Notes: generated by a model from the letters alone, not told the origin. A stretch of 33,390 nt of DNA from H17-190 sp034435615 (GCA_034435615.1 DAOTWZ010000063.1:1-33390); one strand, 5' to 3'; shown: positions 24,720-31,812, counted from the stretch's first letter. Translations and numbers: made by a program.

Positions 24720-25483
24720 GGGATGATGAGGCCGCTGGGGCGGCGTTCCCCTCCCTGGGGCCCCCCGCCCTCCTCCGTCGGCGATGTCTCCCCCTGGGGC
24801 GGCGGCCCGGCCAGGGGGCCGCCGGCCGCCTTCAGCACCTGCTCCACCAGGACGTTGGGAGGGACGGCGCCCGGGATGGCGACCTTATCGTTGATGACGG
24901 TGAGGGGGACGGCCCGCACGTTGTAGCGACGGGCCAGCTCCGGGAACTCCGTCACCTCTATGACCTCCGCCCGCACCTGAGGGCTCGTCATGGCCAGTCC
25001 GTAGGCGACACGCGCCATCTGGGGGCAATATGGTCAGGTGGGGGTGACGAAGACCCGTATCCAGGCCGGCTCCTTCAGCCGGCGCACCTTCTGCTGCAGG
25101 TCCTGGGGCAGGGGGACGTTCCCCTGGGAGAGGTCGACGATGGTCTCGATGAGGCCCGGGAATTCGTTGCCGCCCGGGAAGCCGTAGAACTTGAGCTGGA
25201 CGCTGTCACGGCCCCGCAAGACGATGGCCGGCACCCGCTCCACACCGAAGCGCTCCGCCTCCTCCCGCTCCTCGTCCAGGATGTGCACTCGCAGGCTGAT
25301 CTTGTCCGTCAGGCCGGCCAGCTCCTGCAGCAGCTCCTGGGTGGGCTTGCAGTACTGGCAGGGCTCCTTGCCCGGCAGGTAGATGGGCAGGTCTCTCTGC
25401 GTGAAGTAGTCTATCCTGACCTGGCCCAGCAGCTCCCGCTCGAAGCGTTGTCGCAGCCGTTCCTGGTCCCTAAGGGGTATCAC
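24716..25483 (-). CDS. glutaredoxin-like protein disulfide oxidoreductase, candidate selenoprotein (in-frame TGA = Sec150)
   Basis: Read through TGA 25034-25036, this is a 255-residue protein with two thioredoxin-fold modules, the PDO/GlrX-like architecture of thermophiles and Chloroflexota. Module 1 (about 1-125) has a redox pair Cys42-Cys45 (PCQYCK). Module 2 (about 135-230) starts IRVFVTPT, then the TGA, then PYC, where the family has TPTCPYCP; the TGA is therefore at the nucleophilic Cys (residue 150, resolving Cys153). It also has a cis-Pro segment (RAVPLTVIN). Both halves are in the same frame with no other stop. GTG 25483 is chosen over GTG 25498 because GGAGGAG lies six nt upstream. 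It overlaps the 3' end of the phosphatidyltransferase gene and ends in a CTAG shared with the peptidase gene. The alternatives are a nonsense mutation or a base error. Confidence 0.85.
24994..25022 (-). promoter_or_regulatory. bacterial SECIS-like stem-loop downstream of the TGA
   Basis: On the minus strand, GGCG (25016-25013), loop CGTGT (25012-25008) and CGCC (25007-25004) form a hairpin whose loop starts 21 nt after the TGA and has G as its second base. An outer stem CCAG (25022-25019) with CTGG (24997-24994) closes around it with an asymmetric internal loop. Distance, small loop and early loop G fit the known bacterial SECIS pattern. The hairpin is short and could arise by chance in G+C-rich coding DNA. 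Confidence 0.5.
25034..25036 (-). other. in-frame TGA, predicted selenocysteine codon
   Basis: The minus-strand context is ACC CCC ACC TGA CCA TAT TGC, giving TPT-U-PYC. It replaces the first Cys of a CPYC redox motif. Confidence 0.8.
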
Positions 25484-26066
25484 TCCTGTCTCCTCCACTC
25501 CTCCGCCAGGCGAGGATGAGACGTTGCAGGGCAGTGAGGCCGGCCGCCACGGCCAGCACCCACAGAGCGGTCTCTACTTGGCCTATTATAAGGCCCACGC
25601 CCAGCAGGAGCACCCTCTCCGGTCGGGCGAAGAGCCCCTCCGCCAGCGGTATGCCCACGATCTCCGCCCGCGCCCGCACGTAGCTCACCAGGAAGGAGGC
25701 GATGACGGCGGCCAGGGCCAGAAGGACGCCGTCCCGCTCCCCCTGGCCGCTCAGGTAGTAGGCGATGCCGAAGAGGACGCCCCCCTCCGAGAGGCGGTCC
25801 ATGACGGCATCGAACACGGAGCCGAAGCGGGTGGCCCGGCCGGTAGCCCGGGCCAGGGCGCCGTCCAGCATGTCCAGGGCGCTGGCAGCCAGAAGGAGGA
25901 CGCCGGCAGGCAGGAGCTGTCCGGCGGCCGCCAGCGCCCCCGCCCCTATCCCCCCCACGGTGCCCAGGACGGTGAGGTGGTTGGGGTGGACGCCCAGGCG
26001 CGCCAGGAGGAGGACTGGCGGCTGTAGCAGCCGCTGGACGGTGGAGCGTGGCACCAGGGAGGACAT
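25470..26066 (-). CDS. pgsA: CDP-alcohol phosphatidyltransferase, probably inositol-phosphate type (PIP synthase)
   Basis: A 198-residue polytopic membrane enzyme. The full CDP-alcohol signature D-x2-DG-x2-AR-x8-G-x3-D-x3-D is present at Asp65, Asp68, Gly69, Ala72, Arg73, Gly82, Asp86 and Asp90. A SYVRARAE segment in the middle of the chain resembles the SYxK/RARAE stretch of phosphatidylinositol-phosphate and archaetidylinositol-phosphate synthases, so the likely acceptor is inositol 1(3)-phosphate; phosphatidylglycerophosphate synthase is the alternative. That the gene clusters with inositol-3-phosphate synthase and a PimA-like transferase supports the inositol reading. ATG 26066 is 9 nt after the mannosyltransferase stop. 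The 3' end overlaps the oxidoreductase start. Confidence 0.85.
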   Translation of the reverse strand: MSSLVPRSTVQRLLQPPVLLLARLGVHPNHLTVLGTVGGIGAGALAAAGQLLPAGVLLLAASALDMLDGALARATGRATRFGSVFDAVMDRLSEGGVLFGIAYYLSGQGERDGVLLALAAVIASFLVSYVRARAEIVGIPLAEGLFARPERVLLLGVGLIIGQVETALWVLAVAAGLTALQRLILAWRRSGGDRSDTP

Positions 26067-26075
26067 GGCCGGCCT

Positions 26076-27218
26076 TCAGGGGCGCGGGCTGGCCGCCTCC
26101 CCTCCGGCCAGCACCTCCTGATAGTAGGCCAGCACCCTCCGGGAGACGCTGCCCCAGTCGTAGCGGCGGGCGGTGCTGAGGCCCCGCTGCCCCATGCGCT
26201 CCCGCAGCGAGGGGTCCGTCAGGAGGCGGTAGAGGGCGGCGGCCAGGGCGTGCTCGTCCCCCGGCGGCACCAGGAGCCCCTCCTCGCCATCGGTGAGCAC
26301 CTCGGCGAAGCCCTCGATGCGGGAGGCGACGATGGGCACCCCGCTGGCCATCGCCTCCAGGAGGATGATCCCCAGGCTCTCCGCTCCCGTGTTGGGGGCG
26401 CAGAAGACGTGAGCGCTGCGGTAGTAGCGGGGGACTTCGGCGTCGGGCACCCGCCCGGTGAACACCACGTCCCGCAGCCCCGCCCGCTCGATATAGCGCT
26501 CGCAGGCGGCCCGCATGCCGCCGTCGCCTCCCACCACTATGAGGCGGAGCTGGGGCAGCTCCCGCTTCAGCAGGGCGTAGGCCTGGAGGAGATGGGGCAG
26601 CCCCTTGCGCCGCTCCAGCCGCCCCAGGAAGAGAAGGTTCAGGCGCCCATCGTCGAACTGGGGCAGCGGCTCCACCTCGGGCGAGAAGCGCTGGCTGTCC
26701 ACTCCGTTGGGGATGATGCGGTAGCGCCCGGCGAAGTACTTGCCGATGAGCCTCAGCGCCGGCCGCGAGACCACGATGCGCCCCCTCAGGCGGCCCCAGT
26801 AGGGACGGATCAGGTAGCGGGCGTAGCTGTAGAGGCGGCTCCCGCCCTCCCGGGCGGCGTGGAAGGTGGCCACCAGGGGGCCATCGTAGAGGCGGAGGAA
26901 CTGGAAGGGGAGCAGGGGCATGAACGGCTCGTGCAGGTGGACCAGGTCGAACTGCTCCCGCCGCAGGAGGCGCTGCACCTGCCCCGCCAGGGCGAAGGAG
27001 AGGGAGATGTGGGCTACGGAGCCGCTGGCGGGCAGCCCCACCGTATAGCGGCCGGCCACGAAGAGGCAGTCGTTGGGGTGCTCCCAGGGCCGCGAGGAGG
27101 GAGCGACGATGCGCACCTGGTGTCCCTGGCGCTGGAACTCCGCCGCCAGGTGGGCCACGTGATTGTTGACCCCCCCTGGCACCGCCCAGTCATACGGCGA
27201 TACGAGAGCGATCCTCAT
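26076..27218 (-). CDS. GT4 glycosyltransferase, PimA-like (phosphatidylinositol mannosyltransferase)
   Basis: A 380-residue GT-B fold retaining glycosyltransferase. The N-terminus MRIALVSPYDWAVPGGVNNH, with the GGV loop, and VATFHAAREGGSR are characteristic of PimA, which adds mannose from GDP-mannose to phosphatidylinositol on the cytoplasmic membrane face. The C-terminal donor-binding half has FLGRLERRKGLPHLLQAY and GAESLGIILLEAMASGVP, containing the E-x7-E motif. The length matches mycobacterial PimA. It lies directly upstream of the phosphatidyltransferase and 57 nt downstream of the PHP gene. Donor and acceptor are inferred from family and context. Confidence 0.85.
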   Translation of the reverse strand: MRIALVSPYDWAVPGGVNNHVAHLAAEFQRQGHQVRIVAPSSRPWEHPNDCLFVAGRYTVGLPASGSVAHISLSFALAGQVQRLLRREQFDLVHLHEPFMPLLPFQFLRLYDGPLVATFHAAREGGSRLYSYARYLIRPYWGRLRGRIVVSRPALRLIGKYFAGRYRIIPNGVDSQRFSPEVEPLPQFDDGRLNLLFLGRLERRKGLPHLLQAYALLKRELPQLRLIVVGGDGGMRAACERYIERAGLRDVVFTGRVPDAEVPRYYRSAHVFCAPNTGAESLGIILLEAMASGVPIVASRIEGFAEVLTDGEEGLLVPPGDEHALAAALYRLLTDPSLRERMGQRGLSTARRYDWGSVSRRVLAYYQEVLAGGEAASPRP

Positions 27219-27275
27219 CCTGGCTTCCCTGTCGGAGGGGGGAAGGCCTCCCCTCTCCGCCCCCGTAGAGTAGCC

Positions 27276-28055
27276 TCACATGGGGGCCCAGGGGAAGAGC
27301 CGCTTCATGAAGCTCCGGGCGGTGGGCCAGAGCCCTACCGTCCGGGGGGTGACGGTGAGGCCGCGCCAGGACTGGCGGAGCACCTGGCCCAGCCCCAGCT
27401 CCCACAGGGTGGGGTGGCGGCCGTTCACCCCCCGCGTCCGGCGCTCCAGGATGGCCTGACGCAGCTCCTCAGCGGTGCGGCCGGGGAAGAGGGTGTAGGC
27501 GCTGCCGATGGCCGCCAGGAAGTGAGCATCGCTGCCGCCCACCTCGGCCAGGTGGTAGCGGCGCTGGTTCAGCTCCCGCGCTGGGCGCTGCCCGGGCTTC
27601 GCCCCCGGGGAGGCGTTGGCCGTCTCCAGGCCATCCAGATAGACGCCCTCTCTTCCGGAGGCCAGGAGGCGCTCCAGGGCCCGCCGCCCCAGGCTGCGGG
27701 TCATCCAGCTAAAGGGGTGGGGAACGATGCAGAGCCCTCCCTGGCGGTGTATGGCGGCGATGATCTCCTCCGCCGGCCGCAGACTGGGCAGCGGCTCCTC
27801 TATGAACAGGGCCAACAGGTGCCCCTCCAGCGCCGTCACCTCCATCCCCATGACCACCTGGAAGCGGTAGCTCCCCCGGGCCCACAGCTCGCGCGTCTCC
27901 CAGGCGCCGCGCAGGCTGTCATGGTCCGTAATGGCGATAACGTCCAGGTCAGTGTGCGTCTCCACGTACTCCAGGATCTCGCGGGGGGAGGCCATGCCGT
28001 CTCCCAGGGCGGTGTGCACGTGCAGGTCTGCCTTTCCCAGCTCCCTGTCGCTCAA
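27276..28055 (-). CDS. PHP-domain metal-dependent phosphoesterase
   Basis: A 259-residue PHP (polymerase and histidinol phosphatase) domain protein. TTG 28055 overlaps the acyltransferase stop (TTGA) and follows GGAGAGAAGGG; ATG 28109 would overlap the upstream gene by 58 nt. Metal-site motifs run in order: DLHVHT (His12, His14), ITDHDS, GMEVTALEGHLLAL, CIVPHPFS and GGSDAHFLAAIG. This is the compact family acting on small phosphorylated compounds (nucleoside 5',3'-bisphosphates, oligonucleotides or sugar phosphates). Its place inside an inositol-lipid cluster suggests a phosphomonoester substrate in that pathway, which is inference. The last 50 residues are a basic tail with two tryptophans. 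Confidence 0.88.
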   Translation of the reverse strand: MSDRELGKADLHVHTALGDGMASPREILEYVETHTDLDVIAITDHDSLRGAWETRELWARGSYRFQVVMGMEVTALEGHLLALFIEEPLPSLRPAEEIIAAIHRQGGLCIVPHPFSWMTRSLGRRALERLLASGREGVYLDGLETANASPGAKPGQRPARELNQRRYHLAEVGGSDAHFLAAIGSAYTLFPGRTAEELRQAILERRTRGVNGRHPTLWELGLGQVLRQSWRGLTVTPRTVGLWPTARSFMKRLFPWAPM

Positions 28056-28945
28056 TCCCTTCTCTCCCTCGTCATGGCGGCGTCCCAGACCCGCTCCAGC
28101 ACCAGCCACTGGCTGGGCTCCTGGCGCAGGTAGCGCTCGAACCGCTCCAGGAAGCGACGGGTGTTGACCAGGACGTCCTCCTGGAAGTTGCCGGTGCGGA
28201 CCAGCTCCAGCGGCTCCTCCAGCACCACCTCCAGCCCCTCCCAGCCCCGCCGGTAGCAGAAGGCCGGTATCACCGTAGCCCCCGTCCGCAGGGCCAGTTC
28301 CATGGGGCCCGTGGGCACCAGCGTCTCGTAGCCGCAGAGGGGCAGCAGCGCCTTGGGGCCCTCTATGTCCCTATCCCCCATCAGGGCGACCACCCCGCCC
28401 GACCGCAGCGTGCGCATGGCCGCCTTGACCCCGGTCACCCCCACGGGCAGGAAGGTCAGGCCCTGGGAGGAGCGGAGGCCGTCCACCAGCCGAGAGAGGC
28501 GGGCCGGCCGTAGCGGCTCCGTCAGCGCCATCCCCTGGATGCCGGCCATGAGGAGGGCCTGCATGGCCAGCTCCGGGCTGCCCATGTGGGCGCTCATGAT
28601 GATGACGCCCCGCCCCTGGGCCAGGGCGGGGCGCAGGTTCTCCTCCAGGCCGCGGATGTTCATGCGACGGTGATAGAGGTCGTTCAGGTCGAGGCGGGGC
28701 ATGTGTACCAGGTCAGCGTAGTACTTGGCCACGTTGCGGAAGACGCGCCGGGCGGCCCTGCGCACCTCGCCCCTGGAGGCCTGGGGGCCCAGGACGTGGC
28801 GCATGTTGTCCCATACGTTGCGCCGCAGGCGAGGGAAGAGCCAGTAGACCAGGTCTCCCACGCAAGCGCAGAACCGGTACAGGGGCCTGAGGGGCAGGCG
28901 CCCCAGGGTATGGAGGGCTACCACGAACAGGACGTACTTCCACAT
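28052..28945 (-). CDS. lysophospholipid acyltransferase family protein (PatA/LpxL-like)
   Basis: A 297-residue acyltransferase of the LpxL/HtrB/PatA family. It has an N-terminal hydrophobic helix (WKYVLFVVALHTLG). The catalytic H-x4-E motif is His120 to Glu125 in SAHMGSPE, and further blocks are GVVALMGDRD and TGATVIPAFCYRR. In mycobacteria PatA acylates the mannose of phosphatidylinositol mannosides; in Gram-negatives LpxL acylates lipid A. The flanking inositol synthase, PimA-like and PIP-synthase-like genes favour the PatA role. ATG 28945 has no clear Shine-Dalgarno sequence and lies 47 nt after the inositol synthase stop. The stop overlaps the PHP start. Confidence 0.87.
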   Translation of the reverse strand: MWKYVLFVVALHTLGRLPLRPLYRFCACVGDLVYWLFPRLRRNVWDNMRHVLGPQASRGEVRRAARRVFRNVAKYYADLVHMPRLDLNDLYHRRMNIRGLEENLRPALAQGRGVIIMSAHMGSPELAMQALLMAGIQGMALTEPLRPARLSRLVDGLRSSQGLTFLPVGVTGVKAAMRTLRSGGVVALMGDRDIEGPKALLPLCGYETLVPTGPMELALRTGATVIPAFCYRRGWEGLEVVLEEPLELVRTGNFQEDVLVNTRRFLERFERYLRQEPSQWLVLERVWDAAMTRERRD

Positions 28946-28992
28946 CTGGGCCCGAGGCCCTCCCGCCCGGCCCTGGGGCCGCTGGCCACCGC

Positions 28993-30081
28993 TCAGGCGG
29001 ACGATTGCCCGTCCCGGCCGGCGATGAACTCCTCCGTCAGCCGGCGGGCCTCCTCATCGGTGAACTGCTGCGGCGGCGACTTCATGAAATAGGCGCTGGG
29101 GCCGATGAGGGCGCCAGCGATCCCCCGGTCCAGGGCCAGCTTGGCACAGCGTATGGCGTCTATGACCACCCCGGCGGAGTTGGGGCTGTCCCACACCTCC
29201 AGCTTCACCTCCACGTTCAGCGGCACCCCGCCGAACCCCGTCCCCTCCATGCGGATGTAACACCACTTGCGGTCCAGCAGCCAGGGCACGTAATCGCTGG
29301 GGCCGATGTGCACGTTCCCCTCCGGCAGCGGGTAATCGAGCTGGGAGGTCACGGCGTTGGTCTTGGAGATCTTCTTGGAGATGAGACGCTCCCGCTCCAG
29401 CATGTTGAGGAAGTCGGTGTTGCCGCCGAAGTTGAGCTGGTAGGTGCGCTCCAGACGCACCCCGCGGTCACGGAAGAGGCGGGTGAGGACGCGGTGGAGG
29501 ATGGTGGCCCCCACCTGGGACTTGATGTCGTCACCCACCACCGGCAGCCCCCGCTCCTCGAACCGCCGCTGCCAGTAGGGCTCCCGGGCGATGAACACAG
29601 GGATGCAGTTGACGAAGGCACAGCCGGCCTGCAGCACCTGCTCCACATACCACTTGGTGGCCTCCTCCGCCCCCACGGGGAGGTAGTTGACCACCACGTG
29701 CGTCTGGGTCTCCCGCAGGATGCGGACGATGTCCGAGGTGCTGCCCGGCGCCTTGTGGATCACCTGGGTCAGGTACTTGCCGAGGCCGTCGTGGGTCATG
29801 CCCCGCTCCACCTTCACACCTAGATGGGGGACGTCGGCGAACTTGTAGGTGTTGTTGGGTGGCGTGAAGATGGCCTCGGAGAGGTCTTTGCCCACCTTGT
29901 TGGCGTCGATGTCGAAGGCGGCCACGAACTCTATGTCTCCCACGTGGTAGCCGCCCAGGTTCACGTGCATCAGACCAGGGATGGACTCGTTCTCGTCCGC
30001 GTTACGGTAGTAGTGGACTCCCTGCACCAGGGAGGAGGCGCAGTTCCCCACGCCGATGATGGCCACGTTGATCTTGCCCAT
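28993..30081 (-). CDS. ino1: inositol-3-phosphate synthase (actinobacterial type)
   Basis: A 362-residue NAD-dependent enzyme that cyclises glucose 6-phosphate to L-myo-inositol 1(3)-phosphate. The Rossmann start INVAIIGVGNCASSLVQG and the blocks VNYLPVGAEEATKWY, GDDIKSQVGAT, NFGGNTDFLNM, SKKISKTNAV and KLEVWDSPNSAGVVIDA match the roughly 360-residue form found in actinobacteria and archaea rather than the 500-residue eukaryotic form. ATG 30081 follows AAGGAGAG by nine nt. It is the first gene of the inositol-lipid cluster and has its own promoter. Its product is the expected substrate of the phosphatidyltransferase encoded downstream; free inositol compatible solutes are another possible fate. 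Confidence 0.95.
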   Translation of the reverse strand: MGKINVAIIGVGNCASSLVQGVHYYRNADENESIPGLMHVNLGGYHVGDIEFVAAFDIDANKVGKDLSEAIFTPPNNTYKFADVPHLGVKVERGMTHDGLGKYLTQVIHKAPGSTSDIVRILRETQTHVVVNYLPVGAEEATKWYVEQVLQAGCAFVNCIPVFIAREPYWQRRFEERGLPVVGDDIKSQVGATILHRVLTRLFRDRGVRLERTYQLNFGGNTDFLNMLERERLISKKISKTNAVTSQLDYPLPEGNVHIGPSDYVPWLLDRKWCYIRMEGTGFGGVPLNVEVKLEVWDSPNSAGVVIDAIRCAKLALDRGIAGALIGPSAYFMKSPPQQFTDEEARRLTEEFIAGRDGQSSA

Positions 30082-30127
30082 AGCCCTGTTCTCTCCTTTC
30101 GCTGCCCTGCGGCATAGGGCGCTTCAT

Positions 30128-30156
30128 ATTTTATATGCTCCCCTAGCTTATGGCGA
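30128..30156 (-). promoter_or_regulatory. candidate promoter of the inositol-lipid cluster
   Basis: On the minus strand TCGCCA (30156-30151), a 17-nt spacer and TAAAAT (30133-30128), embedded in an inverted repeat CATAT/ATATG. The start would be near 30120. The leader carries a 5-bp hairpin (GCCCT/AGGGC) and the ino1 Shine-Dalgarno sequence. The rest of the 30082-30249 gap shows no gene. Confidence 0.45.
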
Positions 30157-30249
30157 GGAGCAGGGCCGGCGTCCCGGCAAGGGGTGTTGTGGTGGCCCTA
30201 GCGGCTCGGATGGGCTCTGGCTGATCTGCCGGCGCCCCCTCCCTCCTCT

Positions 30250-30323
30250 TGGAGCGGGCGGCGGGAATCGAACCCGCGTAGCCGGCTTGGAAGGCCGGTG
30301 CTCTGCCACTGAGCTACGCCCGC
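30250..30323 (-). tRNA. tRNA-Gly(TCC), CCA encoded
   Basis: A 74-nt cloverleaf on the minus strand. The acceptor stem is GCGGGCG (from 30323) with CGCCCGC, discriminator T, and CCA encoded at 30252-30250. The D arm is GCTC-AGTGGCA-GAGC, the anticodon arm CCGGC-CTTCCAA-GCCGG with anticodon TCC, a five-base variable loop, and the T arm GCGGG-TTCGATT-CCCGC. All stems are perfectly paired. It stands alone between the response-regulator gene and the inositol-lipid cluster. Confidence 0.97.
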
Positions 30324-30362
30324 TCCCCGGGGCCCGGTGGGCCGCCCGTACACGGCCCTCAC

Positions 30363-30374
30363 ATTATGATTATA
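30363..30374 (-). promoter_or_regulatory. tandem -10 elements upstream of tRNA-Gly
   Basis: On the minus strand TATAAT (30374-30369) is immediately followed by CATAAT (30368-30363). The -35 is weak (CTGCCT at 16 nt) and lies inside the 3' end of the upstream response-regulator gene. The pre-tRNA leader would be about 35-40 nt. Confidence 0.5.
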
Positions 30375-30383
30375 GCGGCGCTC

Positions 30384-31055
30384 TCACTGCAGGCAGTAGC
30401 CACGGCGAGGGACGGTGCGCACAGTGAGCCGGCCCTGGGTGGCCTGCCACAGCTTCCCCCGCAGGTTGCTGATGTGGGCCCGCACCAGCTCCGGCGGCCC
30501 CTGGCCCTCCGGGAAGCCCCATATCTGCTGCAGCAGCTCCCTGACGGGCACCACCCTGCCCTGACGGGCGGCCAGATACTCCAGCAGCTCGGACTCCGTC
30601 GGCGTCAGGGTGACGGAACCGGCCGGTCCCTCCAGGGTGCGGCTTGCCAGGTGCAAGCGGGCGGCCCCCAGGAGCACCGTATCGCCGTCCAGGTGGAAGG
30701 CCAGCAGGCGGGCCAGCGCCTGGCCTATCTCGCTGGCGCTGTAGGGAGGCCAGAGGAGGGCGTCCAGCTCCGGCCGCAGAGGGACGGCGTCGGGCAGCCA
30801 GCGCTCCTCCGGCCCCACCAGGTAGAGGAGGGGCAGCGGCCCCGGCTGCCCCTGGAGGAAACGGGCGAGGCCCAGCATCTGGGAGCGGCCGATATCGCTG
30901 GCGATGACGGCGGCATCGAAGCGGAGGGTGAGGGTGGCCCGCTCCGCCTGAGCCACCCGCCCCACAGCGATAGTCTCGTGCCCCCGCTGGGCCAGCGCCT
31001 GGCGCACCATCTCTCGGAGGGCATCCTGGGCGCTGACGATGAGCACCACCGCCAT
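30384..31055 (-). CDS. OmpR/PhoB-like winged-helix regulator with a degenerate receiver domain
   Basis: A 223-residue protein. The C-terminal 100 residues are an OmpR-type winged helix: LTPTESELLEYLAARQGRVVPVRELLQQIWG, a recognition helix LVRAHISNLRGKL and the wing VRTVPRRGYCL. The N-terminal 115 residues look like a receiver fold (VVLIVSAQDALREMVRQAL; FDAAVIAS; LLWPPYSASEIGQAL) but the acidic pair, the phospho-acceptor Asp and the switch Lys are replaced by SA, Ala and Trp. It is therefore probably phosphorylation-independent. ATG 31055 (AGGG eight nt upstream) is preferred over GTG 31064. It is 10 nt after the lipoprotein gene; no histidine kinase is nearby. Confidence 0.8.
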   Translation of the reverse strand: MAVVLIVSAQDALREMVRQALAQRGHETIAVGRVAQAERATLTLRFDAAVIASDIGRSQMLGLARFLQGQPGPLPLLYLVGPEERWLPDAVPLRPELDALLWPPYSASEIGQALARLLAFHLDGDTVLLGAARLHLASRTLEGPAGSVTLTPTESELLEYLAARQGRVVPVRELLQQIWGFPEGQGPPELVRAHISNLRGKLWQATQGRLTVRTVPRRGYCLQ

Positions 31056-31065
31056 GGCCGTCACC

Positions 31066-31812
31066 CTATCGCAGCTCTTGCAGCTCGAAGAGGTGGGTGC
31101 CGTTGTCGTAGCGCACCACCGGGCGCTGGGGCGTGTCCGCTATCCATATGAGGTGGCGCTGGCCACCGCTGCGGGCCTCCAGGCGCCAGGCGTCGAACCC
31201 CCCGCCGGGCACCGTCACGAACTCCTTGGTGACGACGGTGACCTGCATGATGGCGCTGCCCGGCTTGGACAGTATGCAGGTGCCGATGTCCCAGTAAGCG
31301 AAGCTGGCGCCCCGGTCCAGCCCCATGGTGCGCCAGAGGAAGATGTCCGTCCAGGAGTCGTAGGCGTGGGCAGGGACGACAATCTCATCGGTGCGGCTCT
31401 CGTCATCGGACTCCTGGTGGACGCGGACGCGCCCCCCCTCGTACTCGGCCCGACAGCGGCGCTCCCCCTCCGGGCCGGTGAGGACGCGCTCCACGGCCCG
31501 TGGCTTGAGAGTGGCGGCGTCCACCGTGGCGGTCACCACGTCCCGGAAGCGCTCGCGGGCGTCGCGGAACTCCTGGCGAACGGTGAAGACGCCCCCCTCG
31601 CGGGCTACGGTGAGGGTGGCGGAGCCCGTGACCTCTCCCCCTCTGAGGATACGGTAGCGGGCGGTCTCATTGGCCCCCCAGGGGACTTGCTGGACCACGT
31701 CCGCGGTCTCTACCTGGCTCTCGGCCTGGGAGCCGTTGCAGGCAGTCAGCGCCAGCAGTAGCCCCCCGACGGCGAGGGCGGTCGCCAGCGCTCTAGCGGT
31801 GCGAGACTTCAC
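31066..31812 (-). CDS. lipoprotein of unknown function (DUF3108/LolA-like beta-rich)
   Basis: A 248-residue protein. GTG 31812 follows AGGAGGAG and begins a lipoprotein signal: basic start, ALATALAVGGLLLALTAC with lipobox LTAC, then NGSQ. The mature part (about 225 residues) is beta-rich, with RYRILRGGEVTGSATLTV and RLEARSGGQRHLIWIADTPQ and ending in RYDNGTHLFELQEL. This alternation resembles DUF3108-like outer-envelope lipoproteins, but I am not certain. It overlaps the threonine aldolase gene by 20 nt and precedes the winged-helix regulator, so the three are likely co-transcribed. A sensory or envelope role linked to the regulator is only a guess. Confidence 0.75.
   Translation of the reverse strand: MKSRTARALATALAVGGLLLALTACNGSQAESQVETADVVQQVPWGANETARYRILRGGEVTGSATLTVAREGGVFTVRQEFRDARERFRDVVTATVDAATLKPRAVERVLTGPEGERRCRAEYEGGRVRVHQESDDESRTDEIVVPAHAYDSWTDIFLWRTMGLDRGASFAYWDIGTCILSKPGSAIMQVTVVTKEFVTVPGGGFDAWRLEARSGGQRHLIWIADTPQRPVVRYDNGTHLFELQELR

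Noticed and set aside
24716..25036. Reading the oxidoreductase as a pseudogene or as two separate genes
   Set aside because: Both halves are in one frame, the only stop is TGA at the redox Cys, no start with a Shine-Dalgarno sequence precedes the second half, and the second half lacks the first strand of its fold if started at ATG 25018.
26250..28133. 627-codon forward open frame across the mannosyltransferase and PHP genes
   Set aside because: It spans two well-supported reverse genes and their gap, and its translation is compositionally biased with no family signal.
30056..30427. Forward open frame covering the tRNA region
   Set aside because: It runs antisense through the tRNA-Gly gene and its promoter; no coding signal.
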